Below, piece after piece: positions 50,801 to 61,500 of a DNA stretch of 64,000 bases (positions are counted from its first letter, which is position 1; each line of letters starts with the position of its first letter). The notes under the pieces were generated by a model. The model saw nothing but the letters and a program-made list of their open reading frames with translations. It did not search any database and had not been told where the DNA came from. The position numbers were made by a program, and so were the translations under genes. Source of the DNA: Chrysoperla carnea (lineage: Eukaryota; Arthropoda; Insecta; Neuroptera; Chrysopidae); assembly GCF_905475395.1 (NCBI RefSeq), contig NC_058338.1:3659001-3723000 (forward strand). The letters are read 5' to 3'.

Positions 50801-53800
50801 TGGCAATATCGAGTTCACATTTTGCCAAATTAAAAGACTTCATTCAAATGCAACTTCCAGCTGGTTTTCCTGTTAAAATTGGTAATTCATAAAAACATTC
50901 AATAATATGTAACGGGTGTTTATTTTTTAGAGATTCACAACTCGATCTAGCTAGGTTTCATTGTTAGAAATGCAATGTCGTTTTATCCGCGTTTTCAGGA
51001 AAAACTGAAACATTGACTACAAATATTATGATTCCTCCTGACATCCATTGGCGACGAAAAAAAGATGTGAACCTCTTAAAAAACACCCAATACATGATCT
51101 CTAACTTAAAATGTTAAATTTTTTACAGAAATACCTCTCTTCCATGTACTAAATGCACGAATTACATTCGGTAATATTTTCGGTATGGACAATGAAATTC
51201 CAAATGTTTCTAGAATAGAAGAAAATGATCGAACTACATGTGTGGTGGATGATTCCTGTTTTAATATTCCTGTAGGATATAATCATCTTGGTATGAACAA
51301 TATATTTAAGCGAATGGCAAATTTTCAAGTTGGTTACGTTTTGAATTTGAATAAATCTTTGGTTTCAGGAGCTGATACTAGACGACAGTTTAGTATAGAA
51401 GAAGAAGATGATTTATTACAATATGCCATTCAGCAGAGTTTAATTGAAGTGGGCAGTGAAAAAGACGAAGTAAGTGTAAACAGGTAGCAAGAGGACTGGA
51501 AATTAGTCGTCCTCCCATTTGATCTGGTGCTAAATCTTTCATGGAAACACTTTGAACGATTATATTTTTAATCATTTAATTCTGTTTTAGGTGGATATAT
51601 GGGAAGCACTCAAAGCTCAAAGACCTTCACGTCCAACTACTCCAAATATAGTTTCAGAAGAAGAACGGCAATTACAAAGGTAAAAATAGTTATTAATGTA
51701 CAAGATGTTACAGGAATACAGGACCAAATTTATATTATTATTTATAATTCTCAGTCAAGAGGGGAGGGGATTTGTTCAAAAGCTACGTTGAGCTACGTCA
51801 GGGGAGAATAATTTGTAGTTTAAATTTCGTCCTAAGCCTGCTATAAAAATTTCAGCTGATATCTCTTTTCATTTTGAAGTTATCGTTTTGACTGACAGAC
51901 GAAAATGGATTAATTAGGTAATTTAATGAATACCTACACCAAAATTTTGTTTGTAGCTTCAATATTTTTAAGCGTTACAAACCTGGGACTAAACCTAGCA
52001 TACCTTAATATATTTCTTATATACATGGTATAAAAACTACGTTCCATCCGAAAGGGGATTATAGGAAAGGCTACGGTAGTCTACTTGAAGGAATGCAGAG
52101 ATTCAGAAAAAGTCACGGAATTTATGGTAGCTCCCTTTCAAAAAAATCAAGTTGAAATCAAAAAATAACAATATGTATTACTTAATTTGGCCCGATATTC
52201 TTCTAACACGCTGTATAAGATAATTTTAGTATTATTTTTATTTCTAGATAATTTTTAATAAAGTTTTATATTTTTTAATGATTATTATTTTTAATATTTA
52301 TTAAGCAGAAGATATGAACCGTGTACAAAATCAAATAAATTGAATGTTCCTAATGCCGTTCTAAAATCAACAAAATCGCCTCATAAGAAAGTATAAATAT
52401 GTAGTTTTCACAAAACAACACCATTCCACAGAAATAGTTCGAATTTTATTTCTGCTAGAGTTGCTTTATAAATTGCTTTATTGTAAAGTATAAATAATTT
52501 CATAAATTAATTTGTCAGTTAATAGATAATTACCGAAAATACTTCGTTAAAATATTGTTACGCTAGGCGTTTAATATCGCATTTAAGGTAGTACGAGCAC
52601 TAAGGCAATTTTAGATTTATAGTTGAAATTATTTTTATCTTATTTTCAACTTTGAAAAATGGAGCCAAAGTATGTGATTTTTACATCAATAACTTTAAAT
52701 TCTGAGTATAATCTCAAGCGTTTTGGTAATTTTAATAAAATAAGACAGAAGTTTAAAAAAGAGTAATCACATTGTTCAAAAAGTAAAAGCTAAACATTTT
52801 CGAATTACAAATTTAAAATGTAGCCATTGCTTTAGCTCGTAATGTAGTTCAATTTCTTTTGTAATTCTTGGGACCTAGGTAAATTAGGATAAATTTTGTA
52901 TTGAAATTTAGTAGTATATTTTTAGAATTTAATGTTAAAGTTTATTTTCAATGTAAATTGTGAGAACGATATTTATAGTCAATATTAACACTTTTCAAAT
53001 ATATACAAATACGACGACCACAAAATCACGCTCTTAAAAGTATAAAAACATTAAAAACAAGAAAATGTTTTCATCCTGTGAGAAATTTCGGCGGGAGACT
53101 TGTGGACTTTCTGCGTGGCGTCTGACCTAGACAGAATCATATAACTTCATCTGCTTAAAATAGCATCTCTTACCCGCAGACGTCTCGCCTTCGGTTGTTC
53201 TGAAAGAGAGCACAGAGGACTTCTTGATCTGGGTGCTAAAGACCCATTTGTGATGACCTTCTTATGCATTATTAAGAAAGGTTGCCAGCTCAAAGTTTGA
53301 AAAAGTCGAGAAAAACTTAAATCAAAACAAATTTCAAAATTCAAGAAGGATTAAGCACTGGTACCAATTACTATACCTATTGAAACACAAGTATACTGAG
53401 TAATTTTAAATCTGGAGTTGGAAGCCTCTCCATCAAATCGGAAGAGGTGGCAATTGTTAATTTTAAGTAATGAATTTGGCTCAAAATAGTGACTATAAAT
53501 ATCGTCTCAAATACTAAAAGTATAAAGCTAGTTACTAAATAAATAAAATAAATCTAAATGTTATAATATGCACTTATCATATCCCTTGTAGAGCAATTCA
53601 AGCAAGTTTGGGTTTAACCGGTGACTTACAATTGGAAAACAACAGTAACGTAAACACGGATTCATCCAACAGTCCCGATACCACACATCACAACTCTGAA
53701 GATGCTGATTTACATATGGCATTAATGTTATCAAAGCAAGAACGTGATCACGACGAACAAGAGCGACTAAAAGAACAACAAATGTTAGAAGAAGTTTTAC

Positions 53801-53823
53801 GACTGTCCTTAACTGAAAAATAG
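47827..53823 (+). CDS. ANKRD13: ankyrin-repeat, UIM-containing protein of the ANKRD13 family, 631 residues
   Basis: Ten exons: 47827-47925, 48173-48308, 49524-49694, 49764-49907, 50055-50232, 50297-50522, 50602-50881, 51129-51469, 51591-51679, 53592-53823. ANKRD13A/B/D proteins bind Lys63-linked ubiquitin on internalised receptors at the membrane and endosomes. The N-terminus has the family start [10 protein letters not shown] and ankyrin repeats ([20 protein letters not shown], then an [14 protein letters not shown] repeat). The ANKRD13 core follows with the very conserved [18 protein letters not shown]. Four ubiquitin-interacting motifs are visible: about 500-517 ([12 protein letters not shown]), 548-563 ([11 protein letters not shown], split by intron 9), 594-610 ([13 protein letters not shown]) and 620-631 (LEEVLRLSL). 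Which vertebrate paralogue it matches is open; insects usually have one such gene plus an ANKRD13C type. Confidence 0.95.
48355..49465. mobile_element. TIR-bounded element carrying a ~316-bp satellite array (2-3 units) in ANKRD13 intron 2
   Basis: The left end acaggatgtttcaaaaaa near 48357 and the right end ttttttgagacaccctgt near 49462 are imperfect inverse copies. Between them, 48600-49440 consists of satellite units (TGACGTCA at 48836 and 49153, 317 bp apart, plus partial units on both sides). The remaining left part has no coding potential. This suggests a non-autonomous DNA transposon that captured or amplified the satellite. Confidence 0.65.
51820..52035 (-). repeat. dispersed repeat family A, truncated copy 5 in ANKRD13 intron 9
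   Basis: Inverse of the family's left half: aatttcagctgatatctctt, a short gacagacga tract, cctacaccaaaattttg and gggactaaacctagcatacc. Intron 9 (51680-53591) otherwise shows AT-rich sequence and no second gene. Confidence 0.75.
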
Positions 53824-53927
53824 AATGAATGTGAATGTGTGTAATGTTGAGAGATTTATTATTTATATAAATATATAAATGTTATTCTGGGTGTATGACG
53901 ATGATAATGATCCTCTATAATATATAT

Positions 53928-54152
53928 ACAGTGTCCCCCCGGATAAACGTAACTATACTTGTAAATTTTCTTATTTTGCATTTTAAGAAAAAAAGTCATT
54001 CTTTATAAGAAGTTTTGCTTATTCTGAAAAGTATGTAGGAATATTTAAAACTTCTTAATACTGTACAGGGTAACCATAAAGAATGACTTTTTTTCTTAAA
54101 ATGCAAAATAAGAAAATTTACAAGTATAGTTACCTCTATCTGGGGACACACT
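53928..54152. repeat. foldback element downstream of ANKRD13
   Basis: Arms of about 75 bp from acagtgtcccc through aactatacttgtaaattttc and tgcattttaagaaaaaaagt, returning inverted and ending tggggacacact. It lies about 100 bp after the ANKRD13 stop, so it could fall inside the 3' UTR. Confidence 0.85.
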
Positions 54153-54755
54153 ATGTATACAATTTAATATCTCGAATTAGTTTTCGAGATATCATTAATA
54201 ATGGCATATAAATGATTACATAATATTTTTTATTATAAAATACAATTGATGATGATATCCCTTCCTCCTCCCACCACTGTGACTGTATGTACAATGATTG
54301 TGAAAATGGATCATATTTTATTTATTATAAATAATATATAATTATTTAATTTCCACTAGTATTACTTTTAAATAAAAAATAAATTTGATACTATTATTCT
54401 TATGAAACAAAAAAAAATAAATAAAAATCAAAAACAATTTTATATTTTTAAGTTCAAAATATAATTTTTGTTGACCTAATTTTCGTTATTTATTTAACTT
54501 CAAAGGACCTATAACAAAGACCCGTAATATATCTTAAAATTTCGTAATCCAGTGCCAGTCAGTCAATGAATCTTAATAAAAATAGTGCGACTGAAAAAGT
54601 TTATCGGACCTTACTTTTTATATTTTATTCAGCACAAAAACTGATGAATTTATGACAGAAACTAAAAGTGTTCTAGTAGTGTCAGATATATAATTTTAGG
54701 AATGTTGGAATATAAATGCAAATTTTTTTTCGAAAAATACAAAACAAAAAAAGTA

Positions 54756-54827
54756 TTCCGATACCGGGAATCGAACCCGAGCCTCCTGGGTGAAAGCCAG
54801 GTATCCTAGCCACTAGACCATATCGGA
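54756..54827 (-). tRNA. tRNA-Glu (anticodon TTC)
   Basis: The 72-nt minus-strand sequence starts TCCGATATGGTCTAGTGGCT and ends GGTTCGATTCCCGGTATCGGA plus discriminator A. The 7-bp acceptor (TCCGATA/TATCGGA) pairs perfectly. The anticodon arm is CCTGG-CTTTCAC-CCAGG with TTC, the T-arm CCGGG/CCCGG is intact, and the A and B boxes are canonical. No CCA is encoded and there is no intron. A minus-strand T-rich terminator follows (an A run near 54743-54751 on the plus strand). It looks functional. Confidence 0.96.
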
Positions 54828-54894
54828 TCTATACAAATACTATTAACTTTCAGAATACTTTTAACAATCTTTGCATTGAAGCATAAAAAAAAAA

Positions 54895-55156
54895 CTTTTA
54901 ACAAAAAGAAAATCGACTTCAAAAGAAAAACTTTTCCAAAACAAATTAATATGCACTAAAAAGTAAAAAAATAACGATAATAAAATGTAGTTAAAATTAT
55001 TGTTATTTTTGGAGTCGGTGTTAGCCAAGTTAATGTAGCAAACTGTTCTGTCAGAGTTGTTTCCTTGACTGACACCGACTCCAAAAATAACAATAATTTT
55101 AACTACATTATATTATCGTTATTTTTTTACTTTTAAGTGCATATTAATTTGCTTTT
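54895..55156. repeat. family D foldback, second copy, right end truncated
   Basis: Nearly identical to 30730-31037 from cttttaacaaaaagaaaa through the loop and back to gcatattaatttgctttt. The last ~45 bp of the right arm are missing. Differences from the first copy are few. Confidence 0.9.
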
Positions 55157-55469
55157 ACACATTCGACTTTCTAGATACAAAATTGACCGAGATATCAAAG
55201 ATTTAAGTATTTGCGCCAAAGAGATACAAAGAAAGTTACGATATAGTTATCTCTGTCATATGTGTATGATTACCGCACATTGGAACAAAGTTAGCTGTAT
55301 GGATTCAGAGGCTGTATAGATCATTAAAGATGGGTAAGCAAGAAAAATGATAGTAAAACAAAAATCAATTTTTATTGACAGTTTTATTAAGAAATAAAAT
55401 TTAATAATAATATTCTTTTAGATTATTCATTTTGCAATACACACATAAGCTTATAAATTAAAATTTACT

Positions 55470-56792
55470 TTACGCCATATTTTCTTGAGCCTTATTATAA
55501 ATTGCCGTTAAAACAGCTGTACTTTGAAAATATCGATCTTCATATTTTTTCGCCTGATCTTGCCATTTTCGACGTACGTTAACCCATCGTGTTTGATGAC
55601 CTTGCATTAGTTCTTCACGAGATGGAGGATTTTTCTAAAAAAATATAAAAAAAATTTGCCAAAAATATAATCGAAACATTCAATGAAAAACTTACATTAT
55701 CAAAAATGTCCACATCGAAATTAGTTTCAATTTGTTCTGGAAGAGGTGATGGTATACGATTCACTAATTCCATTGCTGGTGGTGGTAATCGATGAATATC
55801 GGATATAGGACTATCATCATCTCCATTTATATTTAATCTCGTTAGTTCTGGTTCAGGACTTGAAAGTCTACGCCTAAGTTTAATAAAAATACACAAAAAT
55901 TTAATATTTTTTCCGAGATTCATTAATTATAAAACATCTTACTTGATTACATAATGTGGATTACGTGGTTGATTCGCCATCCAAGCTCTGCAAATCGGAT
56001 ACAATGGCGTGTCTTCTTCAAATTGTGCTAAATCCACACTTCGATCGAACAGTTTCATGACGTAAGTATGATGGAAAGCGTTACTGATAGCATTATCAAC
56101 GCGACGTTTTTTAGTTTTCGTTCTCGAAGGACTATCAATCCTAAAAATAAAATTAAATGTGTATATTAGAAAATTGGAAGTGACGGTATACCGTATAGAC
56201 GGTATACCGTATAGACGGTATACCGTGTAAACGGTATACCGTGTAGACGGTATACCGTCTACACAAGGTATACTTTTTCACGGTATACTCTTTATGCCGT
56301 CGAGCCCTTATACCGTGTGCGGTATAGTCTCGTCCACGGTATACATCATACCGTATAATGTATACCGTGGACGAGACTATACCGCACACGGTATATTTCA
56401 TTTGCTTCAAATAAGCCTTCCAATCTATATATTGTGTATACCGTGGACGAGACTATACCGTAGACGGTATTGTGCGGATAGCCACTTCCTAGAAAATTTT
56501 GAAATATTTTCAGAAAATTTAATTACAATAAAATGTGGCTTACGGTCTCTTTGGTTGTTTATATCTTGAATTGTCATCTTCACTTGATGCAGTTTCATCG
56601 TCTTCGTGATGTACTAGATCTTGAAGAGCCCCTTTCAAACGATCCCTTGCCGAAATAACATCATTTTCATCTGGAATATACAAAACATCAATTAAAATGA
56701 AAAATTTGAGACATTTAATTAAAAAAACTTTGAAACTTACTGTAATTATGTTCATCTTTAACTTCGATATGTTCGATGTGTTCAACTTTCAT
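55470..56792 (-). CDS. LIN37: LIN37, MuvB core subunit, 239 residues
   Basis: Five minus-strand exons: 56792-56741, 56670-56544, 56140-55943, 55873-55696, 55634-55470, all phase-consistent. LIN37 belongs to the MuvB core that forms the DREAM repressor with E2F/RB-like proteins and represses cell-cycle genes; in flies it is part of dREAM/MMB. The diagnostic block is [17 protein letters not shown] followed by [11 protein letters not shown], the family's most conserved segment. It is preceded by a basic TKTKKRR stretch. A Pro-rich linker with [18 protein letters not shown] and a C-terminal helix ([21 protein letters not shown]) also match. Length is close to human LIN37. The N-terminus is short and acidic. 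Intron 2 carries an unusual palindrome array. Confidence 0.94.
56182..56478. repeat. GGTATACC palindrome array in LIN37 intron 2
   Basis: Five tandem 16-bp units of GACGGTATACCGTATA with small changes occupy 56182-56261. Each contains the 12-bp palindrome ACGGTATACCGT. They are followed by a hairpin with 35-bp perfect arms at 56310-56344 and 56360-56394 around a 15-nt loop that contains another TACCGTATA. A third, direct-orientation partial arm lies at 56436-56471. The array is much richer in GC than its surroundings. Confidence 0.95.
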
Positions 56793-56864
56793 TTTTACCT
56801 TAAACTTCAAAAAACTTTTTCTAATTGACTTTTCAAACTTCAAATCAATTCTGATTTGTTGATT

Positions 56865-57425
56865 ACGGAAGCCTGAATAGCTCACTGTTAATTTATCAGA
56901 AAGTGGCGCTACACTAGCTTATTTGTTATTTTTAAATGTGTACTACCCACAAGTATAAAACCAACTTTTAAAAAAGAAAGTCACTAGTTTATTTTCAACA
57001 AGTGCACTTGTGATTTGTGGCATTATACAAACGAACCTTTTTGAAGGTGTCATTCGGTGATGACTATCCTATAATTAGACACTACCGAAACTGTCTGGAA
57101 TTATTAATAATTATATGTTTGGATATAATAATAATATGATAATGTTTATAATTTTTACCTACTCATTTCTAATTACTAACCTTTAAAAGTATTATAAAGT
57201 GTTTATTATGACATTTAATTAGAAATTTGCACATGACAAAATACCGACACCTTCAAAGAGGTTCGTTTCCATAATGCCACAAGTCACAAGTGCACTTGTT
57301 GAATGAAAGTGAACTAGTGATTTTTTTAAAAGTTGGTTTTATACTTGTTGGTAGTACACATTAAAAAATAAGCTAGTGTAACGCCATTTTCTCATAAATT
57401 GACAGTGAGCCATTCAGGCTTCCGT
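56865..57425. repeat. family C foldback, complete 561-bp copy upstream of LIN37
   Basis: Terminal inverted repeats of about 200 bp start acggaagcctgaatagctca and end with the inverse, atggctcactg-type block then caggcttccgt. The arms contain tgtgtactacccacaagtat and aacaagtgcacttgtga. The centre is AT-rich and non-coding. It begins 73 bp upstream of the LIN37 ATG, so it is close to or inside the promoter. A single-arm copy is at 28796-28985. Confidence 0.9.
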
Positions 57426-57627
57426 AGTTGATACTACACTTTGCACTAGTTCATACAAATTGCGCTATCTTCAATATTTGACAAGCGCTTTGTTTAGTTA
57501 TTTTGTTTATTCACTTTTTTATTGTTTTTAAGGTGCTTGCTATTCGAAAATGTGTAGCACAAACCTTTTCATAAAATACTTGTTCGTGCTCTTTATTTCT
57601 GATTTCGATAAAACAAAGTACACAAGT

Positions 57628-58013
57628 AATAGGATATTCTACTATTTTTGAAAAAGTATCTCAAAATGTTGATTTTGCTAATAAAAAGCCACCAAAAATT
57701 TATTTCGGAAAAATAAACACACTTTCTTTCCAAAAACTTAAATTAAATTTTAAACCTTTTTTAAACTGTCAAAAACGCGGGCATACAATTTGATGACGTA
57801 ATATCGGCATCATTATACGAAATAATACAAATAAGTTTGACTGATATATTCATAGACATCTAATTATAAGAGATATAAATACTTACTATCTATGGATATA
57901 TTATACCCAGCTGTCTACACTGAACTAACTGATGGTCTATGACTCATACCGCTATGACATCACAGCAGGTCTTACTCGCGTTTTAGGTGACGTAATATAC
58001 AGTTTAAAAATTA
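57628..58013 (+). repeat. dispersed repeat family B, copy 3
   Basis: Matches 17931-18310 block by block (tcaaaatgttgattttgcta, aaaacgcgggcatacaattt, gatgacgtaat, ggtctatgactcataccgct). It ends tatacagtttaaaaattatg. Confidence 0.85.
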
Positions 58014-58064
58014 TGATTGATAGGTCTGATGGTTCAAGAGATAGGAGTAATGGTTGTGTTAAGT

Positions 58065-58121
58065 GGGTGGGTTAAGCAGGGGGTGGACTAGTGGGTGGAA
58101 TAACCGAGTTTAGGGGGCGGG
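58065..58121 (+). promoter_or_regulatory. G-run cluster upstream of KSR (possible G-quadruplex)
   Basis: G runs lie at 58065-67, 58069-71, 58079-83, 58093-95, 58113-17 and 58119-21. The first four give loops of about 1, 7 and 9 nt. It sits about 440 bp before the KSR ATG in otherwise AT-rich DNA. Any regulatory function is inference. Confidence 0.4.
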
Positions 58122-58563
58122 CTAAGCATAGTATAGCTATTAATGAATTGGAGTTGTAGATTAATTCAAATTAATAATCGCTGATCAAATGTTATAATCA
58201 AATAAATTGTAGGTGAAACTATTTTCACCGAATCATCTAATATCGTAATAAAATAAGACAACTATTATGAAATCCATTTACATGTAATTACGAAAAATAA
58301 GCCTTTTTTAATGTGATGCGAATTGGAAAGCCTCTTTTGGTGTGTTATTTTGCGTGATGACTTTGCGTAGTGGTAGTTGGTGGTACTGCAAGACTGACTG
58401 CAAGCAAGACACAACTTTCAAGATGGTTGTAAAATAATTAAATAGTGAAATAAACACAAAAAAATCAATTCCATAATGATAATTAAAATATATTTTTGTA
58501 CAAATAATAAAATAGATAAAGTCGCATAATAGTTAATTAATTAATTTAGGTGTAATTATTGTA

Positions 58564-61500
58564 ATGGAAACGAATGACGAAGTGGCAAAAGTGAGAGAGG
58601 AATTGAAGGTCGTACAGCCCATGATTGACATTTCTGCAGATCGTTTAAATGGCTTAAGAACACAATGTGCAACAAGTGTAGACTTAACACGACAAGAAAT
58701 TCGTACACTTGAGGTACAAATTTTTTATTAAATTTTCTGTATATTTTTGTGAATGTCAAAATGCTTCCATTCAAGTAGTTTTTTTTTTCTTAATGTTTTC
58801 AATTGACATTTATAGTCACTAGAATCTTACTCAGTCTGAGCTTTATAATTACATCCTTAAGTTTAAATTTAAGCTTATATAATTCAATTATTTAAGGATT
58901 CAATAAAGTCCCTTAATTGGAAACATTAGAAATACTACTTTTTAAGACCTTAAATTCTTATTAGATTAGATAAGGTAGTTTTAAGAAGAACGCTGTTTGT
59001 TTCACCCCCATTTTGATGTCATTTGCGAGTTAATGCTTAAATATTATCGATAATACTCCCCCCAAGTTATATTTCAATTAGATTCGATTTATGGATGGTT
59101 TTCATAATCATAATTTCATGAAATTTTATGATATATTGAAAAGAAAGGCTTTTGTTTTTCGAGTTAATGTGTCGACGGACGGACTGTCATCCGGAAATAG
59201 ACTAATTATATGATTTTATGATAAACTGTACCAAAATTTTGTTCTTATCAATATTTCTAAGTGGTACAAGGTTAGGTTAGGGTGGCCGTCCTGGGCTGGG
59301 ACACACTTAGACCATAGGGTCCGTTGTGATACCGTAAATGGGTTAGCCCATCCCCGGCCACTACTCCATGAACCATTTGGAGCTGTTTAAGAACAGCAGG
59401 AGGGCTTTAACGTCGACTGACTTTAGGTCGGAGAGGTCGTCAAAGAGAGGCTAGTTCAAGTAAATCCATCTCCTCATGACAAGAGCTGGGCAGTGACAGA
59501 GAAGATGAGACATTGTCTCCTCTTCGTCACCACTGTGGCAGCTCCTGCAGTAGTCGTAATACACTGCCAGGCCTAAGCGTTCATCATGCTTGCCGCCCAG
59601 CCAGTCTCCTGTGATAGCCGCAACAACTTTGCGAACAGAGGCTCTTGGAAGTGATATGAGAACTTCGGAATCAACCATTTTTTATTTATGCCTTAATTTG
59701 TTACAGATTTTATAATAAATAAAAAGTATTCTTAATACAGTGAAACAAAAATTTTTCTTTTTGTATTTTCAGGGCAAATTACTGAAAATGTTTGCACGTC
59801 AATTAGTAACAAAATCAAAATTACGTGGTGATTCATTGCTAGTATTTCGTGATACGCCCTCTGTACGACAATGGCTACAAGTCGTTGGTCTACGAAAGGA
59901 ATCAATTGATGGAATCTGTGAACGAATTGATTCCTTGGAATCATTACAAGAAAGATCAGATCATGATTTAAATAATATATTACGTGATCGTAAAGCAAGT
60001 CCAGATGAATTACGGCGATTACATCGTGCATTATATAATTTAAAACGTTATACTGGTGAGTATTTTTTCTTTCAAGCAAGTCATTCAAGCTTATTTCGAA
60101 ACGTAAATACTTTCCAAGTTTTTGGCGATTGAAATTCGGAGTATTTAACGTCAAATAACTGAAAAATTTGATGGTTTACAAGGAATAAATCACATTTGTC
60201 GGTGTTTTTTTAAATTTTGTAAATTTCACCTGTTAATTTTAAATTGTTTAATTTTCACAGATATTTTACAACGTGGTGATAACAACATTGAAGAACCAAG
60301 TGATTTAGAATTATATTGGGATTCATGGGATCAACATCATCGACATAAACCAATGAGTAACTCATCACCGCATGTATCACGTAATCGAGCCATCGTTGAC
60401 CAGCAACAGAATGCCATGACAATTCCCTCTGATGATGTTATTTCGTCATATCCATCAACATTATCATATAATAATTTTAATAATAATCATGAATATCACA
60501 GTAGTGATGATTCTTTTAGCTCATTTAATTCTTGTTTGCATTCGCCACCTGTTACACCTCCTGTCATTGTTAAAAAAGGTAGATTAATTGGATTATTGTA
60601 GTCCCTTGAAAAACCTCGCGTTATAATTTAAGTAATCACATTTTAATTTTTCATATGTTTCAGCATCGACCATAAATGAAAAACATAAATTTCCTTCAAC
60701 GCCACCACCACATAAAAAACATCAAACAATTGGCCAAAGTGCAGCTTTACTTCCAGTTTCATTTCCTCTAACCAAATCAAAATCACACGAATCACAACTT
60801 TCAGCGAAAGCACCAGAAAATAAAGATGTTCCATGTTTGGATTTAATTTCAACTCGAATTTCACGAAGTGGTCGTTTACCAACAGAATCAGGATTATCGT
60901 CAAATATTGAACTCGCTTCAAATACTCCATCAAATATCAGTTCAATAACAACAAGTCCTGCCGGTGTTAGTCCTGTTGGTGTTCATTCTAGTCCTGCACG
61001 GTCTCCAATATCACAAATGACCAGTCCTGATATAGCAAGTCCATCCCCATCCCCTGCACATTTAAGTACCGCTAGTTCTTCAATCCCACCAAATAGTCCT
61101 TTATCAATAATCAGTCCTTGTTCACCAAATGCATTAACACCCACACATAATAAAACTCCAAGTCCCAGCACACCTGGACCAACAATTGTTCCATCATTTG
61201 TTACATATGTCCCGAATTCTACAACAAATTCTAATATAACCCAAGATTCAAGTCCTGTGATTGTTAGTCCTGTTAATTTAAGTCCAATACCGGGAAGTCC
61301 TTTAAGTCCAATTACAAGAAGAAGTATGACTGCTAAAAATCATTTAATGGGCAGTCCACATACACCACGATCAAAATGTCCCGATTCTAGTCCCTTAGCA
61401 TTACATAATGTTCATCATACAAATATTAGTCCTGTTAGTATTAGTCCTATTAAATCGCCTGCATTATCAAATTTAGAATGTGAAGAATTCAATACTCTAC

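Noticed and set aside
56153-56569. Open frames with YTVYTVYR-type repeats on both strands
   Set aside because: They arise from translating the palindrome array in LIN37 intron 2 and have no independent support.
59732-60154. 140-codon minus-strand open frame
   Set aside because: It is the shadow of KSR exon 2, whose plus-strand frame is clearly the conserved one.
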